Source of the DNA: Pseudoxanthomonas daejeonensis
GTDB lineage: Bacteria; Pseudomonadota; Gammaproteobacteria; Xanthomonadales; Xanthomonadaceae
Reading direction: 5' to 3'
Assembly (NCBI RefSeq): GCF_010093205.1
Contig: NZ_PDWN01000003.1
Coordinates: 1-64,000, forward strand
Length of the DNA: 64,000 bases
The translations under genes and the position numbers were made by a program. Shown in pieces: positions 40,610-50,268 of this stretch; positions within the stretch are counted from its first letter, which is position 1, and the number at the start of each line of letters is the position of its first letter. The notes under the pieces were generated by a model. The model was not told the origin of the DNA, ran no database searches, and worked only from the letters and a program-made list of their open reading frames with translations.

Positions 40610-40888
40610 GTGTCGCTCCGGATCAACGAACTCTGCGTCAATTGCGACGTCTGCGAGCCGGCCTGTCCCAACCAGGCCATCTCGATGGGCGAGACCATCT
40701 ACGTGATCGACCCGGCCCGCTGCACCGAATGCGTCGGCCACTTCGACGAACCGCAATGCGTGGTCGTCTGCCCGGTCGAATGCATCGACCCCGATCCCGC
40801 GCATCCCGAGAGCCAGGAAGCGCTGCTGGCCAAGCTGCGCCGGCTCGAGCGCGAAAATCCCGAGATCTACCTGCCGGAGGCCCGATGA
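40610..40888 (+). CDS. YfhL family 4Fe-4S dicluster ferredoxin
   Basis: 92 residues from GTG 40610. Two cluster motifs: CVNCDVCEPACPNQAI and CTECVGHFDEPQCVVVCPVECI, the second with the eight-residue insert typical of YfhL/Alvin-type ferredoxins. A C-terminal helix (EALLAKLRRLERENPEIY) closes the fold. It shuttles low-potential electrons, often for tRNA modification or Fe-S assembly. Its stop overlaps the ggt start by ATGA. Confidence 0.93.
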   Translation: MSLRINELCVNCDVCEPACPNQAISMGETIYVIDPARCTECVGHFDEPQCVVVCPVECIDPDPAHPESQEALLAKLRRLERENPEIYLPEAR

Positions 40889-42660
40889 CCCGTGCACTGC
40901 CGCGCCTGATGCTGGCGCTGTTCCTGTTTGTGCCGTCCGTGCTGCCGGCCGTTGCGCGCGCGGATGGGCGCACCGTCGCCAACGCACCTGCCGAAGTCGC
41001 GCAGCGTCCCGGCCAGGCGGCGATCGCCAGTGCGCACAAGCTGGCCACCGACGCCGGTTTCGAGGTGCTGGACAAGGGCGGCAACGCGTTCGACGCGGCG
41101 GTCGCCGTGTCGGCGGCGCTGTCGGTGGTCGAACCGATCAGTTCGGGCCTGGGCGGCGGCGGTTTCTTCCTCCTGCACCAGGCACAGGGCGCGGGCAAGG
41201 ACGTCTTCATCGATGCGCGCGAGGCCGCACCGGCCGCCGCGACCATGGACCAGTACCGCACCGCCGACGGCAAACTGGACTCGGACCGTGCCGAGAACGG
41301 TCCCTGGGCCGCGGCCATCCCGGGCCTGCCGGCGGCACTGGTGCACGTTGCCGGCAAGTACGGCCGCCTGCCACTGGCCGAGAGCCTGGCCCCGGCGATC
41401 CGCCTGGCCCGCGACGGTTTTCCGGTTTACGCCAAGCTTGAGCGCGGCTATGCCGCGCGCCGTGACGTGATGGAGCGTTACCCCGGCACGCGCGCGGTAT
41501 TCCTTGCCGGCGGGCAGCCGCCGCGGCAGGGCCAGCTGCTCAAGCAGCCCGACCTGGCACGGACGCTCGAACGGCTCGCCAGCCATGGCTTCGACGGTTT
41601 CTACCGCGGCCCGGTGGCGAAGAAGCTGGTCGCCGGCGTGCGCGCCGAAGGCGGGCGCTGGACTGCCGACGAGCTGGCCGCCTATCGCGTGCACGAACGC
41701 GAGCCGCTGCGCTTCGGCTATCGCGGCTGGGAGGTGGTTACCGCGCCGCCGCCCTCTTCCGGGGGCGTGGCGCTGGCGCAGATGATGCAGATCCTCGCTG
41801 GCTGGGACCTGGCCCGACTTGATCCGGCGCTGCGCACCCACCTGACCATCGAGTCGATGCGTCGCGCCTTTCGCGACCGCACCTTCTACCTGGGCGACCC
41901 GGACTTCGTGCACGTGCCGGTCGACGTGCTGACCAGTCCGCACTACGCGGCCGGCCTGCGGGCCACGATCAACCCCGAGAAGGCGACGCCCAGCGACAGT
42001 TTCTCGGGCCGGCCGACGCCGCTGGAGGACGACGAGACCACCCATTTCTCGATCGTCGACGCCGACGGCAACCGCGCAGCCGTCACCCAGACGGTGAACC
42101 TGCTGTTCGGCTCGGGCCTGGTGCCGCCGGGCACGGGCGTGCTGCTCAACAACGAAATGGATGACTTCGCCTTGCAGCCGGGCCAGCCCAATGCCTTCGG
42201 CGTGATGGGCTTCGAGGCGAATGCGCCGGCGCCGGGCAAGCGCCCGCTCAGCTCGATGACGCCGACCTTCATGGTCTCGCCCGACCACGTCGCCGTGCTG
42301 GGTACGCCGGGTGGCAGCCGCATCATCACCATGGTGCTGCTGGGCGCGCTGGGTTTCGCCGACGGCCTCGGCGCGCAGGAGGTCGCCGCCTTGCCGCGCT
42401 ACCACCACCAGTGGATGCCCGACGTGGTCCAGGCCGAGAGCGGCGCCTTGGATCCCGATGTCGCGGCGAAACTGCGCGCGATGGGCCACGTGCTGAAACT
42501 GCCCGAGGACACCGTCAGCGGGCGTGCTTCCAGCCACACCTGGGGCAACATGCAGACGGTGTTCTGGGATCGCCGTGGCAACGTGTTGAGCGGGGGTAGC
42601 GATCCGCGCAATGACGTGGGCAGTGCGCAGGTGCGGGCGACGGCCCCGGTCGCGCCCTGA
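40885..42660 (+). CDS. ggt: Gamma-glutamyltransferase
   Basis: 591 residues from ATG 40885 that overlaps the ferredoxin stop. Signal peptide to VARADG (about residue 28). The self-cleaving precursor shows DETTHFSIVD with Thr385 as the N-terminal nucleophile of the small subunit, GGNAFDAAVA and SSGLGGGGFFLL in the large subunit, and LSSMTPTF and GTPGGSRIITMVL in the small one. It cleaves glutathione and other gamma-glutamyl bonds in the periplasm. Translationally coupled to the ferredoxin, an odd pairing. Confidence 0.93.
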   Translation: MTRALPRLMLALFLFVPSVLPAVARADGRTVANAPAEVAQRPGQAAIASAHKLATDAGFEVLDKGGNAFDAAVAVSAALSVVEPISSGLGGGGFFLLHQAQGAGKDVFIDAREAAPAAATMDQYRTADGKLDSDRAENGPWAAAIPGLPAALVHVAGKYGRLPLAESLAPAIRLARDGFPVYAKLERGYAARRDVMERYPGTRAVFLAGGQPPRQGQLLKQPDLARTLERLASHGFDGFYRGPVAKKLVAGVRAEGGRWTADELAAYRVHEREPLRFGYRGWEVVTAPPPSSGGVALAQMMQILAGWDLARLDPALRTHLTIESMRRAFRDRTFYLGDPDFVHVPVDVLTSPHYAAGLRATINPEKATPSDSFSGRPTPLEDDETTHFSIVDADGNRAAVTQTVNLLFGSGLVPPGTGVLLNNEMDDFALQPGQPNAFGVMGFEANAPAPGKRPLSSMTPTFMVSPDHVAVLGTPGGSRIITMVLLGALGFADGLGAQEVAALPRYHHQWMPDVVQAESGALDPDVAAKLRAMGHVLKLPEDTVSGRASSHTWGNMQTVFWDRRGNVLSGGSDPRNDVGSAQVRATAPVAP

Positions 42661-42725
42661 GCGCCGCGATTGGAGTAGAGGCCCGCGTTGCGGATTCTTA
42701 ACCGGGCCGCCGCTAGCATTCGCGC

Positions 42726-43616
42726 ATGAAACTCTGGTCCATCCGCGGCAATTCGCAGAAGCTCGACGGCGGCTCGATGTTCGGCAATGCGCCGAAGGCC
42801 ATGTGGGAAAAGTGGTCGCCGCCCGACGAGCACAACCGCATCGACCTGGCCTGCCGCGCGCTGCTGGCCAGTCCGCTCAATGGCCGCACGGTGCTGTTCG
42901 AGACCGGCATCGGCGCGTTCTTCGAGCCGAAACTGCGCGAACGCTACGGCGTGCAGGAGGACCGCCACGTGCTGGTGGATTCGCTGCGCGCGGCCGGATT
43001 CGAGCACGAGGACATCGACGTGGTGGTGCTCAGCCACCTGCATTTCGACCACGCCGGCGGACTGCTCGCACCGTGGGCCGAAGGGCGTGCGCCGGAACTG
43101 CTGTTCCCGAACGCGACCTACCTGGTCGGTGCCGCGCACTGGGAGCGTGCCAGGCACCCGCATCCGCGCGACCGCGCCAGCTTCATCCCGGAACTTCCGG
43201 GCCTGCTGGAATCCAGCGGCCGGCTCGAGATCGTCGATGGCGCGCATTCGCGCGCGCTGGGCGAGTCGGTGCGTTTCAGCTTCAGCGACGGGCATACGCC
43301 TGGACTGATGCTGGCGGAGATCGCCGGGCCGGAAACGGTGGACGGCCAGCCACATGGCGGCGTCGTGTTCTGCGCCGACCTGATCCCCGGACGCTCCTGG
43401 GTGCACCTGCCGATCACCATGGGCTACGACCGCAACGCCGAGCTGCTGATCGACGAAAAGCGCGCCTTCCTGGAAGACAAGCTCGCGCGCAACGTGCACC
43501 TGTTCTTCACCCACGACCCCGGCTGTGCGCTGGCCCAGGTGGTGCGCGACGCGAAGGGGCGGTTCGGCACCGCCCACGAAGTCGCCGAATTGCAGGCCCG
43601 GCCGCTGGCAGCCTGA
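42726..43616 (+). CDS. MBL fold metallo-hydrolase
   Basis: 296 residues, no signal. The zinc site HLHFDHAGG (His104, His106, Asp108, His109) plus a later His/Asp set (AHW at about 139, DGHTPGLM with D and H) is complete for a two-metal hydrolase. Strand-loop wording ([31 protein letters not shown]) matches a group of cytoplasmic MBL proteins of unknown substrate in proteobacteria. It comes 66 bp after ggt on the same strand. Confidence 0.85.
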   Translation: MKLWSIRGNSQKLDGGSMFGNAPKAMWEKWSPPDEHNRIDLACRALLASPLNGRTVLFETGIGAFFEPKLRERYGVQEDRHVLVDSLRAAGFEHEDIDVVVLSHLHFDHAGGLLAPWAEGRAPELLFPNATYLVGAAHWERARHPHPRDRASFIPELPGLLESSGRLEIVDGAHSRALGESVRFSFSDGHTPGLMLAEIAGPETVDGQPHGGVVFCADLIPGRSWVHLPITMGYDRNAELLIDEKRAFLEDKLARNVHLFFTHDPGCALAQVVRDAKGRFGTAHEVAELQARPLAA

Positions 43617-43657
43617 GGCTGGCACAATCGCCGGGTCTTCCGACCTGGACCTTGCGC

Positions 43658-44065
43658 ATGGCCCCGACGCCCCGCATCTCCCTGCTGGTCGCTTCGCTGC
43701 ACGTCCTGTTCTACCTGTTCCTGTCGATGCGAGTGATCCTGCATCGCAAGGCGCACCGGATCGGCGTGGGTACCGGCGGCAACGAGGCGATGACGCGCAG
43801 GGTGCGGGTCCATGCCAATTTCGCCGAGTACGTGCCGCTGGCCCTGCTGATGCTGGCCCTGCTCGAACTGTCCGGTACCGCCGCAGGCGTGTTGTGGGCC
43901 TGCGGTCTGGTGCTGCTGCTGGCGCGCGTGGCGCATGCGATCGGACTGGGTGGATCGGCCGGCTACTCCGCCGGTCGCTTCGGCGGCACGATCCTGACGT
44001 TCGCCGTGCTGCTGGCGATGGCGCTGCTCGGCGTATGGCGCTTCCTCGCGCAGGCCATGCTGTGA
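43658..44065 (+). CDS. MAPEG family membrane protein
   Basis: 135 residues with four membrane spans (residues 6-26, 56-76, 79-95, 110-128). RVHANFAEYVPLALLMLALLELSG is the MAPEG signature region, with the polar residue set lining the active site in the microsomal glutathione-transferase-like fold. Bacterial members conjugate or isomerise lipophilic substrates with glutathione; partner genes ggt and the MBL hydrolase make a glutathione-linked role conceivable but not shown. Inner membrane. It overlaps the next gene by GTGA. Confidence 0.78.
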   Translation: MAPTPRISLLVASLHVLFYLFLSMRVILHRKAHRIGVGTGGNEAMTRRVRVHANFAEYVPLALLMLALLELSGTAAGVLWACGLVLLLARVAHAIGLGGSAGYSAGRFGGTILTFAVLLAMALLGVWRFLAQAML

Positions 44066-45816
44066 GCGCCGGGCTCGCGGCGCGGCTGCTCCTGCTGCTC
44101 GGTGGCATCGGGGCGTGTGTGGCGTGCCACACGCAGGATCCGTTCGCCGGAACGACGGCGCAGGCCGGCCAGGTGCGGATGAACCAGCTCGGCTTCCTGC
44201 CAGGCGCGCAGAAGCTGGCGGTCGTGGAAGGCGACCGCGCGCTTGCGTTCGTGGTGGAGCGCGAGGAGGGTGGCGGCGTGGTGCTCAGCGGGACGACCAC
44301 GGCGCCCGCCGTGTGGAAGCCGGCACGGCGCGAGGCGGCCATCGCCGACCTCGGCGCGCTGACCGCGCCCGGGCGCTACCGGGTCCGGGTGGAGGGGTTG
44401 CCGCCTTCCGATCCGTTTCCGGTGGACGCGCAGGCCTATTCTGCATTGGCCGACGCATCGCTGAAGTCGTTCTACCTGATCCGTTCGGGCACGCCGGTCG
44501 AAGCCGCGCATGCGGGCCAGTTCGCGCGCGCAGCCGGCCATCCGGACGAAACCGTCGAGATCCACGCCTCCGCTGCGTCGCCGGGGCGCCCGGCCGGAAC
44601 CGTGGTCTCCGCGCCCGGCGGCTGGTACGACGCCGGCGACTACAACAAGTACGTGGTCAATTCCGGCATCACCACCTGGACGCTGTTGGCGGCCTACGAA
44701 CATTTCCCGGAATTCTTCCGCGGCCGCGAACTGGGCATCCCGGAAAGCGGCGACGGCGTGCCGGACATCCTCGACGAGGCCTGGTGGAACCTGCGCTGGA
44801 TGCTGGCGATGCAGGATCCCGGCGACGGCGGCGTGTACCACAAGCTCACCAACCTGCGCTTCGACGGCATGGTGATGCCCGACCAGGCCGTCAAGCGTCG
44901 TTACATGGTCGGCCGTTCCACCGCGGCGGCGCTGGATTTCGCCGCAGTGATGGCCACTGCCAGCCGCGTCTATGCCAGCTACGAGGCGCAGTTTCCCGGC
45001 GAGCCGGCGCGGATGCGTGCGGCAGCCGAAGCCGCGTGGCGCTGGGCGCAGGCCCATCCCGATTCGTTCTACCGGCAGCCGCAGGACGTGCGCACGGGCG
45101 CCTACGGCGACGAGAAGCTGGACGACGAGTTCGCCTGGGCCGCGGCGGAGCTGTACCTGCTCACCGGCGATGCGCACTACCTCGAGGCGTTCGCCAGGCA
45201 CGCACGCGATGCGGACGTGCCGAACTGGGCCGATGTCGGCGCGCTGGGCTGGATCTCCCTGGCCGCGCACCGCCAGCGGTTGCCCGCGGCGTCGCGGGAT
45301 GCGGCGGAACGGCAGGTCGGCCAGCTCGCCGCGCGCCTGGCCGCGCAGTCGCGGGAGTCGCCATGGCGGGTGGCGATGCAGCCGCGCGACTTCGTCTGGG
45401 GCAGTAATGCCGTAGCGCTGAACCAGGCCATGGTGCTGCTGCAGGCCTACCGGCTGGAGCGGGAACGTACGTACCTGGACGCGGCGCAGTCGCAGCTGGA
45501 CTACGTGCTCGGCCGCAATCCACTGGGCGTGTCCTTCGTCACCAGCCACGGACTGCGCACGCCGATGCACATCCACCACCGGCCGTCGCAGGCCGACGGC
45601 ATCGCACCGCCGGTGCCGGGCCTGCTTTCCGGTGGGCCCAATCCGGGCCAGCAGGACCGGGCCGACTGCAAGGGCGTGGCGCACTACCGGAGCGCGGTGC
45701 CCGCGCTGTCGTGGATCGACCACGACTGCAGCTACGCCAGCAACGAGACCGCGATCAACTGGAACGCGCCCCTGGTCTACGTCAGTTCCGCGATCCAGTA
45801 CCTGGCGCCCTTGTAG
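44062..45816 (+). CDS. GH9 family glycosidase lipoprotein (cellulase-like)
   Basis: 584 residues from GTG 44062, overlapping the MAPEG stop by 4 bp. Lipobox GIGAC (about residue 18). An N-terminal CelD_N immunoglobulin-like domain (VRMNQLGFLPGAQKLAVV) precedes an alpha6/alpha6 barrel. Signature GGWYDAGDYNKYVVNSG supplies the catalytic Asp pair and the C-terminal SNETAINWNAPLVY the catalytic Glu; LNRNPLGVSFVTSHG-like LGRNPLGVSFVTSHG sits between. Family enzymes hydrolyse beta-1,4-glucans or related glycosides; as a lipoprotein it acts at the outer membrane or periplasm. Confidence 0.9.
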   Translation: MSAGLAARLLLLLGGIGACVACHTQDPFAGTTAQAGQVRMNQLGFLPGAQKLAVVEGDRALAFVVEREEGGGVVLSGTTTAPAVWKPARREAAIADLGALTAPGRYRVRVEGLPPSDPFPVDAQAYSALADASLKSFYLIRSGTPVEAAHAGQFARAAGHPDETVEIHASAASPGRPAGTVVSAPGGWYDAGDYNKYVVNSGITTWTLLAAYEHFPEFFRGRELGIPESGDGVPDILDEAWWNLRWMLAMQDPGDGGVYHKLTNLRFDGMVMPDQAVKRRYMVGRSTAAALDFAAVMATASRVYASYEAQFPGEPARMRAAAEAAWRWAQAHPDSFYRQPQDVRTGAYGDEKLDDEFAWAAAELYLLTGDAHYLEAFARHARDADVPNWADVGALGWISLAAHRQRLPAASRDAAERQVGQLAARLAAQSRESPWRVAMQPRDFVWGSNAVALNQAMVLLQAYRLERERTYLDAAQSQLDYVLGRNPLGVSFVTSHGLRTPMHIHHRPSQADGIAPPVPGLLSGGPNPGQQDRADCKGVAHYRSAVPALSWIDHDCSYASNETAINWNAPLVYVSSAIQYLAPL

Positions 45817-45833
45817 GCGCCGCCTGAAGTGGG

Positions 45834-45849
45834 CTCCTGCAGGAGAAAA
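45834..45849. repeat. Short palindrome between GH9 and upp genes
   Basis: CTCCTGCAGGAG (45834-45845) followed by AAAA, in the 68-bp convergent gap. Too short to call a terminator with confidence. Confidence 0.3.
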
Positions 45850-45884
45850 TCTGTTGGACGTGGACGCAGCGTCGCCCGACGCGG

Positions 45885-46514
45885 CTACAGGCGCGTGCCG
45901 AAGATGCGGTCGCCCGCATCGCCCAGGCCCGGCAGGATGTAGCCCTTCTCGTTGAGTCGCTGGTCGATCGCGGCCGTGTAGACCTCCACGTCCGGATGCG
46001 CCGCTTCCAGGTTCGCCAGCCCTTCGGGCGCGGCGACCAGGAAGACGCCCTTGATCCGGCGCGCGCCGGCGCGCTTGAGCATGTCGATGGTGGCGATCAG
46101 GGTGCCGCCGGTCGCCAGCATCGGATCCAGGATCAGCGCATCGCGCTCGTCGAGGCGGCCGGTCAGGCGCTCGAAGTACGGCACCGGTTGCAGCGTTTCC
46201 GCGTCGCGCGCCAGGCCCACCACGCTGACCTTGGCTGCGGGAATCAACGCCAGCACGCCCGGCAGCATGCCCAGTCCGGCGCGCAGGATCGGCACCACGG
46301 TGATCTTGGCTCCGGCAATGCGCCGCACCTGCACCTCGCCAGCCCAGCCGGGCAGGGTCGCCGCCTCGGTTTCCAGGTCGGCGGTGGCCTCGTAGGCGAG
46401 CAGGGTGCCCAGTTCGGTGACCAGTTCGCGGAAGCCCTTGGTGCTCAGTCCGGCATCGCGCAGCAGGCCGATCTTGTGCTGGACCAGCGGGTGGCGGACT
46501 TCGACGGTTTTCAT
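45885..46514 (-). CDS. upp: Uracil phosphoribosyltransferase
   Basis: 209 residues from ATG 46514, behind [42 protein letters not shown] is the family N-terminus, and [22 protein letters not shown] is the PRPP-binding loop with [16 protein letters not shown] and [17 protein letters not shown] at the end, all complete. It salvages uracil to UMP in the cytoplasm. It lies downstream of the TonB receptor gene on the same strand behind that gene's terminator. Confidence 0.96.
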   Translation of the reverse strand: MKTVEVRHPLVQHKIGLLRDAGLSTKGFRELVTELGTLLAYEATADLETEAATLPGWAGEVQVRRIAGAKITVVPILRAGLGMLPGVLALIPAAKVSVVGLARDAETLQPVPYFERLTGRLDERDALILDPMLATGGTLIATIDMLKRAGARRIKGVFLVAAPEGLANLEAAHPDVEVYTAAIDQRLNEKGYILPGLGDAGDRIFGTRL

Positions 46515-46580
46515 GGCAGCGGCTCCGGATTTGCGGGCAGTCTGCCTCAACGCGCCTGCCGGTTGGAAGCGGCGCAGACG

Positions 46581-46604
46581 GAAAAAGCCGGCTTGCACCG
46601 GCTC
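46581..46604 (-). terminator. Terminator of the phytase-linked TonB receptor gene
   Basis: On the minus strand AGCCGG-TGCAAG-CCGGCT followed by TTTTTC, 23 bases past the receptor stop. Confidence 0.8.
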
Positions 46605-46626
46605 TCCCGTGGCTTGTCGTCGCCGA

Positions 46627-48972
46627 TCAGAACGACCAGCGCATGACCAGCTGGTAGCGCGGGCCGGCCCATTCGGACTCGATTTCGTACTCGTCGAAAT
46701 CGCGGTCGACCTGGTCGGCCTGGTTGTCGAACTTGCTGAAGTACTCGCGCTTCTTCGCATCAAGCAAGTTGGCGCCGCTCAGGCGCACCGAGAAGCTGTT
46801 GCCGAAGCGCTTCTCGACGAACACTTCCAAGTCGGCGTCGTAGGTGGTCAGCACTTCCTCGCCCAGGACCCGGGCGAACGCATCGCCCTGCTTGCGGTAG
46901 CTGGCGCCGAACGAGGCCGCCAGGTCCGGCAGGTCCTGGATGAAGCCGACGTTGTAGACGTACCTGGCCTGGTTGTTGAAGCGGCGCTTGCCGATGAAGT
47001 CCTCGATCTCGCTGTCCAGCCAGGAGTAGTTGGCGAACACGCCGGTGTTGGGCAGGCCGATCACCGTCAGCGGCGCGGCCACGTCCAGCTCCACGCCCCA
47101 GACCTGCCCGTCGCCGACGTTGTCCATCGTGTAGATGAAGCTGGTGGGCTCGAACGGGACCGCCGCCTCGGCGGTGTCCTGGTCCACGCCGTTGTCGTCC
47201 ATGTAGTCCTCGACGTCGTCGGCCCAGTCGTCGTACGCGGTTTCGTTGGGCACGCCTGTGTTGACCAGCTCGATCACGTCCTTGACGTCGCGGTAGAAGA
47301 AGTTGATGCCCGCCACGCCGCGCTCGCCCAGCTGCTGCTCGAAGCCCAGGTCCAGGCCGTTGGCGGTTTCCGGCTCCAGCAGAGGGTTGCCGATGAAGTC
47401 GTTGTCGCCGAACTCTTCCGGGAGCAGGGCCGGGATGATGTCGTTGAAGTCCGGGCGGCGCAGGCTGCGCGCCACGGAGAAGTTGATCCGGCTGGCCTCG
47501 GTCAGGTCCCACTTCAGGTGCGCCGAAGGCAGGAGCACGTCGTAGTCCTGCGAGACGGTCTCGGCCGGATCGTCCAGCGCGCCGCGATAGCTGATCTCCG
47601 AGTCGGTGGTCTCCCAGCGCAGGCCCGCTTCCCAGGACAACGCGCCGGCGCTGCTGGAGAACATCAGGTAGGGGTCCAGACGGGTTTCGTTGATCAGGCT
47701 GTGGACAACGCCGTCCTCTTCGTAGACGACCGGGTCGCCTTCGTCGTCGGCCTCGAAGGCGTAGTACACGTGGGTGGTGTCGCGCTTCTTGTCGCGGTAG
47801 TCCACGCCGAATTCCATGCGCACCGCCGAGTCGCCCAAGTCGCGCTTGTGCGCGGCCTTCAGGCCGGTCTCGCGATCATCCACGTCGATGTCCAGCGCCT
47901 CGGCCTCGTGCGCGTCCCACTCGCCGTCGACGAACTCGATCTTCTCCTCGCTCTCGTTGCTGCGGTCCTTGAAGCCGGCGTACTTGATGCCGAACTCGGT
48001 GGTGCCGCCGGCCATGTCCTGCACGTACTCGATGCCCAGGCCCCAGTTGGACTGGTCGACCTGCGTCAGGCCCGGAACGTCGGAGGTGACCACCTCGTCG
48101 CCGTCGTACTCCTCCTCGTGGGAAACCTCGACCTGTTCGCGATCGGTCTTGACGTAGAAGCCGTCGATCGACACCCGGCCGGTCTGGCCCACTTCGGCGG
48201 TGTAGGACACGTTGCCCGAGTAGTCCTGGCCGTCGCGCGTGTCGGTCTGGTCTTCCCAGGAGACCAGGTTCATGTCGTCCGGATTGTCGAAGCGGTCGCT
48301 GCGCTTGACCTTCGGGTTGTAGCGGTCCTGCACGTTGAAGCCGGCGAGGATGCGGCCGCCCAGCGCCTCGCCCGAGGCCACGCCGCCGTAGGTCGGCTGG
48401 ATCTCGCCGTCGTCGTAGCGCATCGCGCCGACCCGCAGGTAGGCGCCGTCGAATTCGTAGGCGTCGCGCAGGACGATGTTGACCGCGCCGGCGATCGCGT
48501 CGCCGGACCGGTTCGCACTGCCGGAGCGGATGATCTCGATGCGCTCGACCATTTCGGCGGGGATCCGATCGACCCAGAACGAGCGGTCGTCTCCGGCGCC
48601 GGGCACGTCCTTGCCGTTGATCAGCACGCGGGTGTAGCTCGGTGCCAGGCCGCGCAGCTGCACCGCGTCGTACTCGAGCACGTCGGAGACGAACGCGGCG
48701 CTGGGCAGGCGCTTGATCATGTCGCCCACGGTGGACGGCTCGAAGCGCTGGAAGTATTCCAGGTCGTAGGACAGCACCGGCGCGATGTCGGCGGTGCGGT
48801 TGCGGTAGGTGATCTCGCCCTGCACCACGACGGTGTCGAGCTGGCGGGGCTCGCCCGATGCTTCGGCGGATCCGTCCGGCGCGGCGGAGTGCGCGAATGC
48901 TGTGCCGGCGGGCAACAGTACGGCGCAGGCGAGGGCGCGTGTCAGGGCAGTGGCGAGGGTGTTGCGCTTCAT
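46627..48972 (-). CDS. TonB-dependent receptor, phosphorus island
   Basis: 781 residues. Signal peptide to AGTAFAHS (about 28), TonB-box-like LDTVVVQGE, then plug motifs [58 protein letters not shown] and a barrel ending in VMRWSF. The loops are unusually rich in Asp and Glu (for example [18 protein letters not shown]). It is divergent from a phytase-like gene with phosphatases downstream; receptor-phytase neighbours are known in Xanthomonas and Caulobacter. Import of organic phosphate such as inositol phosphates is inferred. Has its own terminator; Pho-box candidate upstream. Confidence 0.9.
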   Translation of the reverse strand: MKRNTLATALTRALACAVLLPAGTAFAHSAAPDGSAEASGEPRQLDTVVVQGEITYRNRTADIAPVLSYDLEYFQRFEPSTVGDMIKRLPSAAFVSDVLEYDAVQLRGLAPSYTRVLINGKDVPGAGDDRSFWVDRIPAEMVERIEIIRSGSANRSGDAIAGAVNIVLRDAYEFDGAYLRVGAMRYDDGEIQPTYGGVASGEALGGRILAGFNVQDRYNPKVKRSDRFDNPDDMNLVSWEDQTDTRDGQDYSGNVSYTAEVGQTGRVSIDGFYVKTDREQVEVSHEEEYDGDEVVTSDVPGLTQVDQSNWGLGIEYVQDMAGGTTEFGIKYAGFKDRSNESEEKIEFVDGEWDAHEAEALDIDVDDRETGLKAAHKRDLGDSAVRMEFGVDYRDKKRDTTHVYYAFEADDEGDPVVYEEDGVVHSLINETRLDPYLMFSSSAGALSWEAGLRWETTDSEISYRGALDDPAETVSQDYDVLLPSAHLKWDLTEASRINFSVARSLRRPDFNDIIPALLPEEFGDNDFIGNPLLEPETANGLDLGFEQQLGERGVAGINFFYRDVKDVIELVNTGVPNETAYDDWADDVEDYMDDNGVDQDTAEAAVPFEPTSFIYTMDNVGDGQVWGVELDVAAPLTVIGLPNTGVFANYSWLDSEIEDFIGKRRFNNQARYVYNVGFIQDLPDLAASFGASYRKQGDAFARVLGEEVLTTYDADLEVFVEKRFGNSFSVRLSGANLLDAKKREYFSKFDNQADQVDRDFDEYEIESEWAGPRYQLVMRWSF

Positions 48973-49023
48973 CGGGATGGAAGTTCCGTGGGGGGTAAAT
49001 GAACGGAACTTTCACCGCGCGAT

Positions 49024-49041
49024 GTGGCACCGATGTGACAC
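49024..49041 (-). promoter_or_regulatory. Candidate Pho box for the TonB receptor gene
   Basis: Minus strand GTGTCAC-ATCG-GTGCCAC: two 7-base repeats at 11-base spacing, the layout of PhoB sites (CTGTCAT-n4-CTGTCAC). It is 52 bp upstream of the receptor ATG. Confidence 0.5.
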
Positions 49042-49075
49042 GAGCCTTCTCGTCATGCGCGCCGGGTTCTCGTGG

Positions 49076-49093
49076 TTGTCACAATTGCTTCAT
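49076..49093 (+). promoter_or_regulatory. Candidate Pho box for the phytase-like gene
   Basis: Plus strand TTGTCAC-AATT-GCTTCAT. The first half matches the PhoB half-site at 6 of 7 bases, the second weakly. It is 45 bp upstream of the ATG. Confidence 0.4.
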
Positions 49094-49137
49094 AGGATTC
49101 TCCGCATTCCGTCAAACCACCATCCGGGGATACCTGC

Positions 49138-50268
49138 ATGAGTTTCCGCTGTCTTGTACCGGCGTTCGTCCTGCTGCTCGCTTCCTGTTCGACCGCACCC
49201 CTCGCCGGCACCGGTGACGGGCGCGAGCCGGACGAATACGAGGCCGACGACGTCCTGTTGCGGAACCATGACGTGCCGCACGTGGTGGTGCGGGAAGCGT
49301 TCATTACCGCGTCGACGCCGGATGACAACATCGACTCGCCCGCCAGTTGGTCCCAGGATGGGCGGCGCATGCTCGTGGCCACGGCCAAGGCCACCGACCT
49401 GCTGGTGGTCTACGACGGCGACACGGGCCAGCGCCTGCGCACGGTTGGCGGCACCGGAACCGCACTGGGCAAGCTGCAGCGTCCCAACGGCATCGCCACC
49501 ATCGATGACCGTTACGCCTTCGTGGTCGAGCGCGACAACCGCCGCGTGCAGATGTTCCAGTTGCCGGACTTCACCCCGCTGCTGGCGTTCGGCGACGACG
49601 CCCTGCAACAGCCCTACGGATTGTGGGTACGGCGCAAGGGCGACGGTTACGAGGTCCTGGTCAGCGACGCCTACATGGCGGGTGAGGACGCCCAGGGGGA
49701 GGACATCGTTCCACCGCTGGCGCAGCTTGACCGCCGCTTCCGTCGCTACGAGCTGAGTCACGCCAGCGGGGCGTGGAGCGCACGCGCGGCGGGCACCTTC
49801 GGCGATACCAGCGCGGCCGGTGCGATCAGGGTGCCCGAGTCGCTGTTCGGCGACGCCGACAACAACCGCCTGCTGGTGGCCGAGGAGGATGTGCCCACCG
49901 GGACCCGGTTGCGCGAATACGACCTGCAGGGTCGCTACCTCGGCCGCGACGTGGGGCGAGGGCAATACGTCGCCCAGGCCGAAGGCATCGCGCTGATGCG
50001 TTGTGCCGACGGCAGCGGCTGGTGGGTGGCCAGCGACCAGTTCGCCGACCGCACCGTGTTCCACCTGTTCGACCGCCGCAGCCTGGCCCACGCCGGTTCC
50101 TTCGCTGGCGAGAAGGCCGGGCTGACCGACGGCGTATGGCTGGACGCACGCGGTGACGCGCGCTTCCCGGAGGGCGTGTTCTACGCCTCCCACCTGGACC
50201 TGGGGGTAGCCGCGTTCGACTGGCGCGACATCGCCGCCGCGCTGGGGCTGCCGAAGTGCATGCGTTGA
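49138..50268 (+). CDS. Beta-propeller phytase-like lipoprotein
   Basis: 376 residues. Lipobox LLASC (Cys about 17). The six-bladed propeller is read from repeats of the form SPASWSQDGRRMLVATAK, LLVVYDGDTGQRLRTVGG, GKLQRPNGIATIDDRYAFVVERDNRRVQMFQ, VFYASHLDLGVAAFDW. This resembles beta-propeller phytases, which remove phosphates from phytate using calcium. The usual DDPAxW motif reads NIDSPASW here, so one of the two Asp ligands is replaced by Ser and activity may differ. Start ATG overlaps the conserved spacing after Pho-box candidate. It overlaps the next gene by 13 bp. Confidence 0.78.
   Translation: MSFRCLVPAFVLLLASCSTAPLAGTGDGREPDEYEADDVLLRNHDVPHVVVREAFITASTPDDNIDSPASWSQDGRRMLVATAKATDLLVVYDGDTGQRLRTVGGTGTALGKLQRPNGIATIDDRYAFVVERDNRRVQMFQLPDFTPLLAFGDDALQQPYGLWVRRKGDGYEVLVSDAYMAGEDAQGEDIVPPLAQLDRRFRRYELSHASGAWSARAAGTFGDTSAAGAIRVPESLFGDADNNRLLVAEEDVPTGTRLREYDLQGRYLGRDVGRGQYVAQAEGIALMRCADGSGWWVASDQFADRTVFHLFDRRSLAHAGSFAGEKAGLTDGVWLDARGDARFPEGVFYASHLDLGVAAFDWRDIAAALGLPKCMR

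Noticed and set aside
46405..49002. An 865-codon plus-strand open frame antisense to the TonB receptor
   Set aside because: Val/Ala/Gly-rich mirror of receptor codons; the receptor frame has signal, plug and barrel end.
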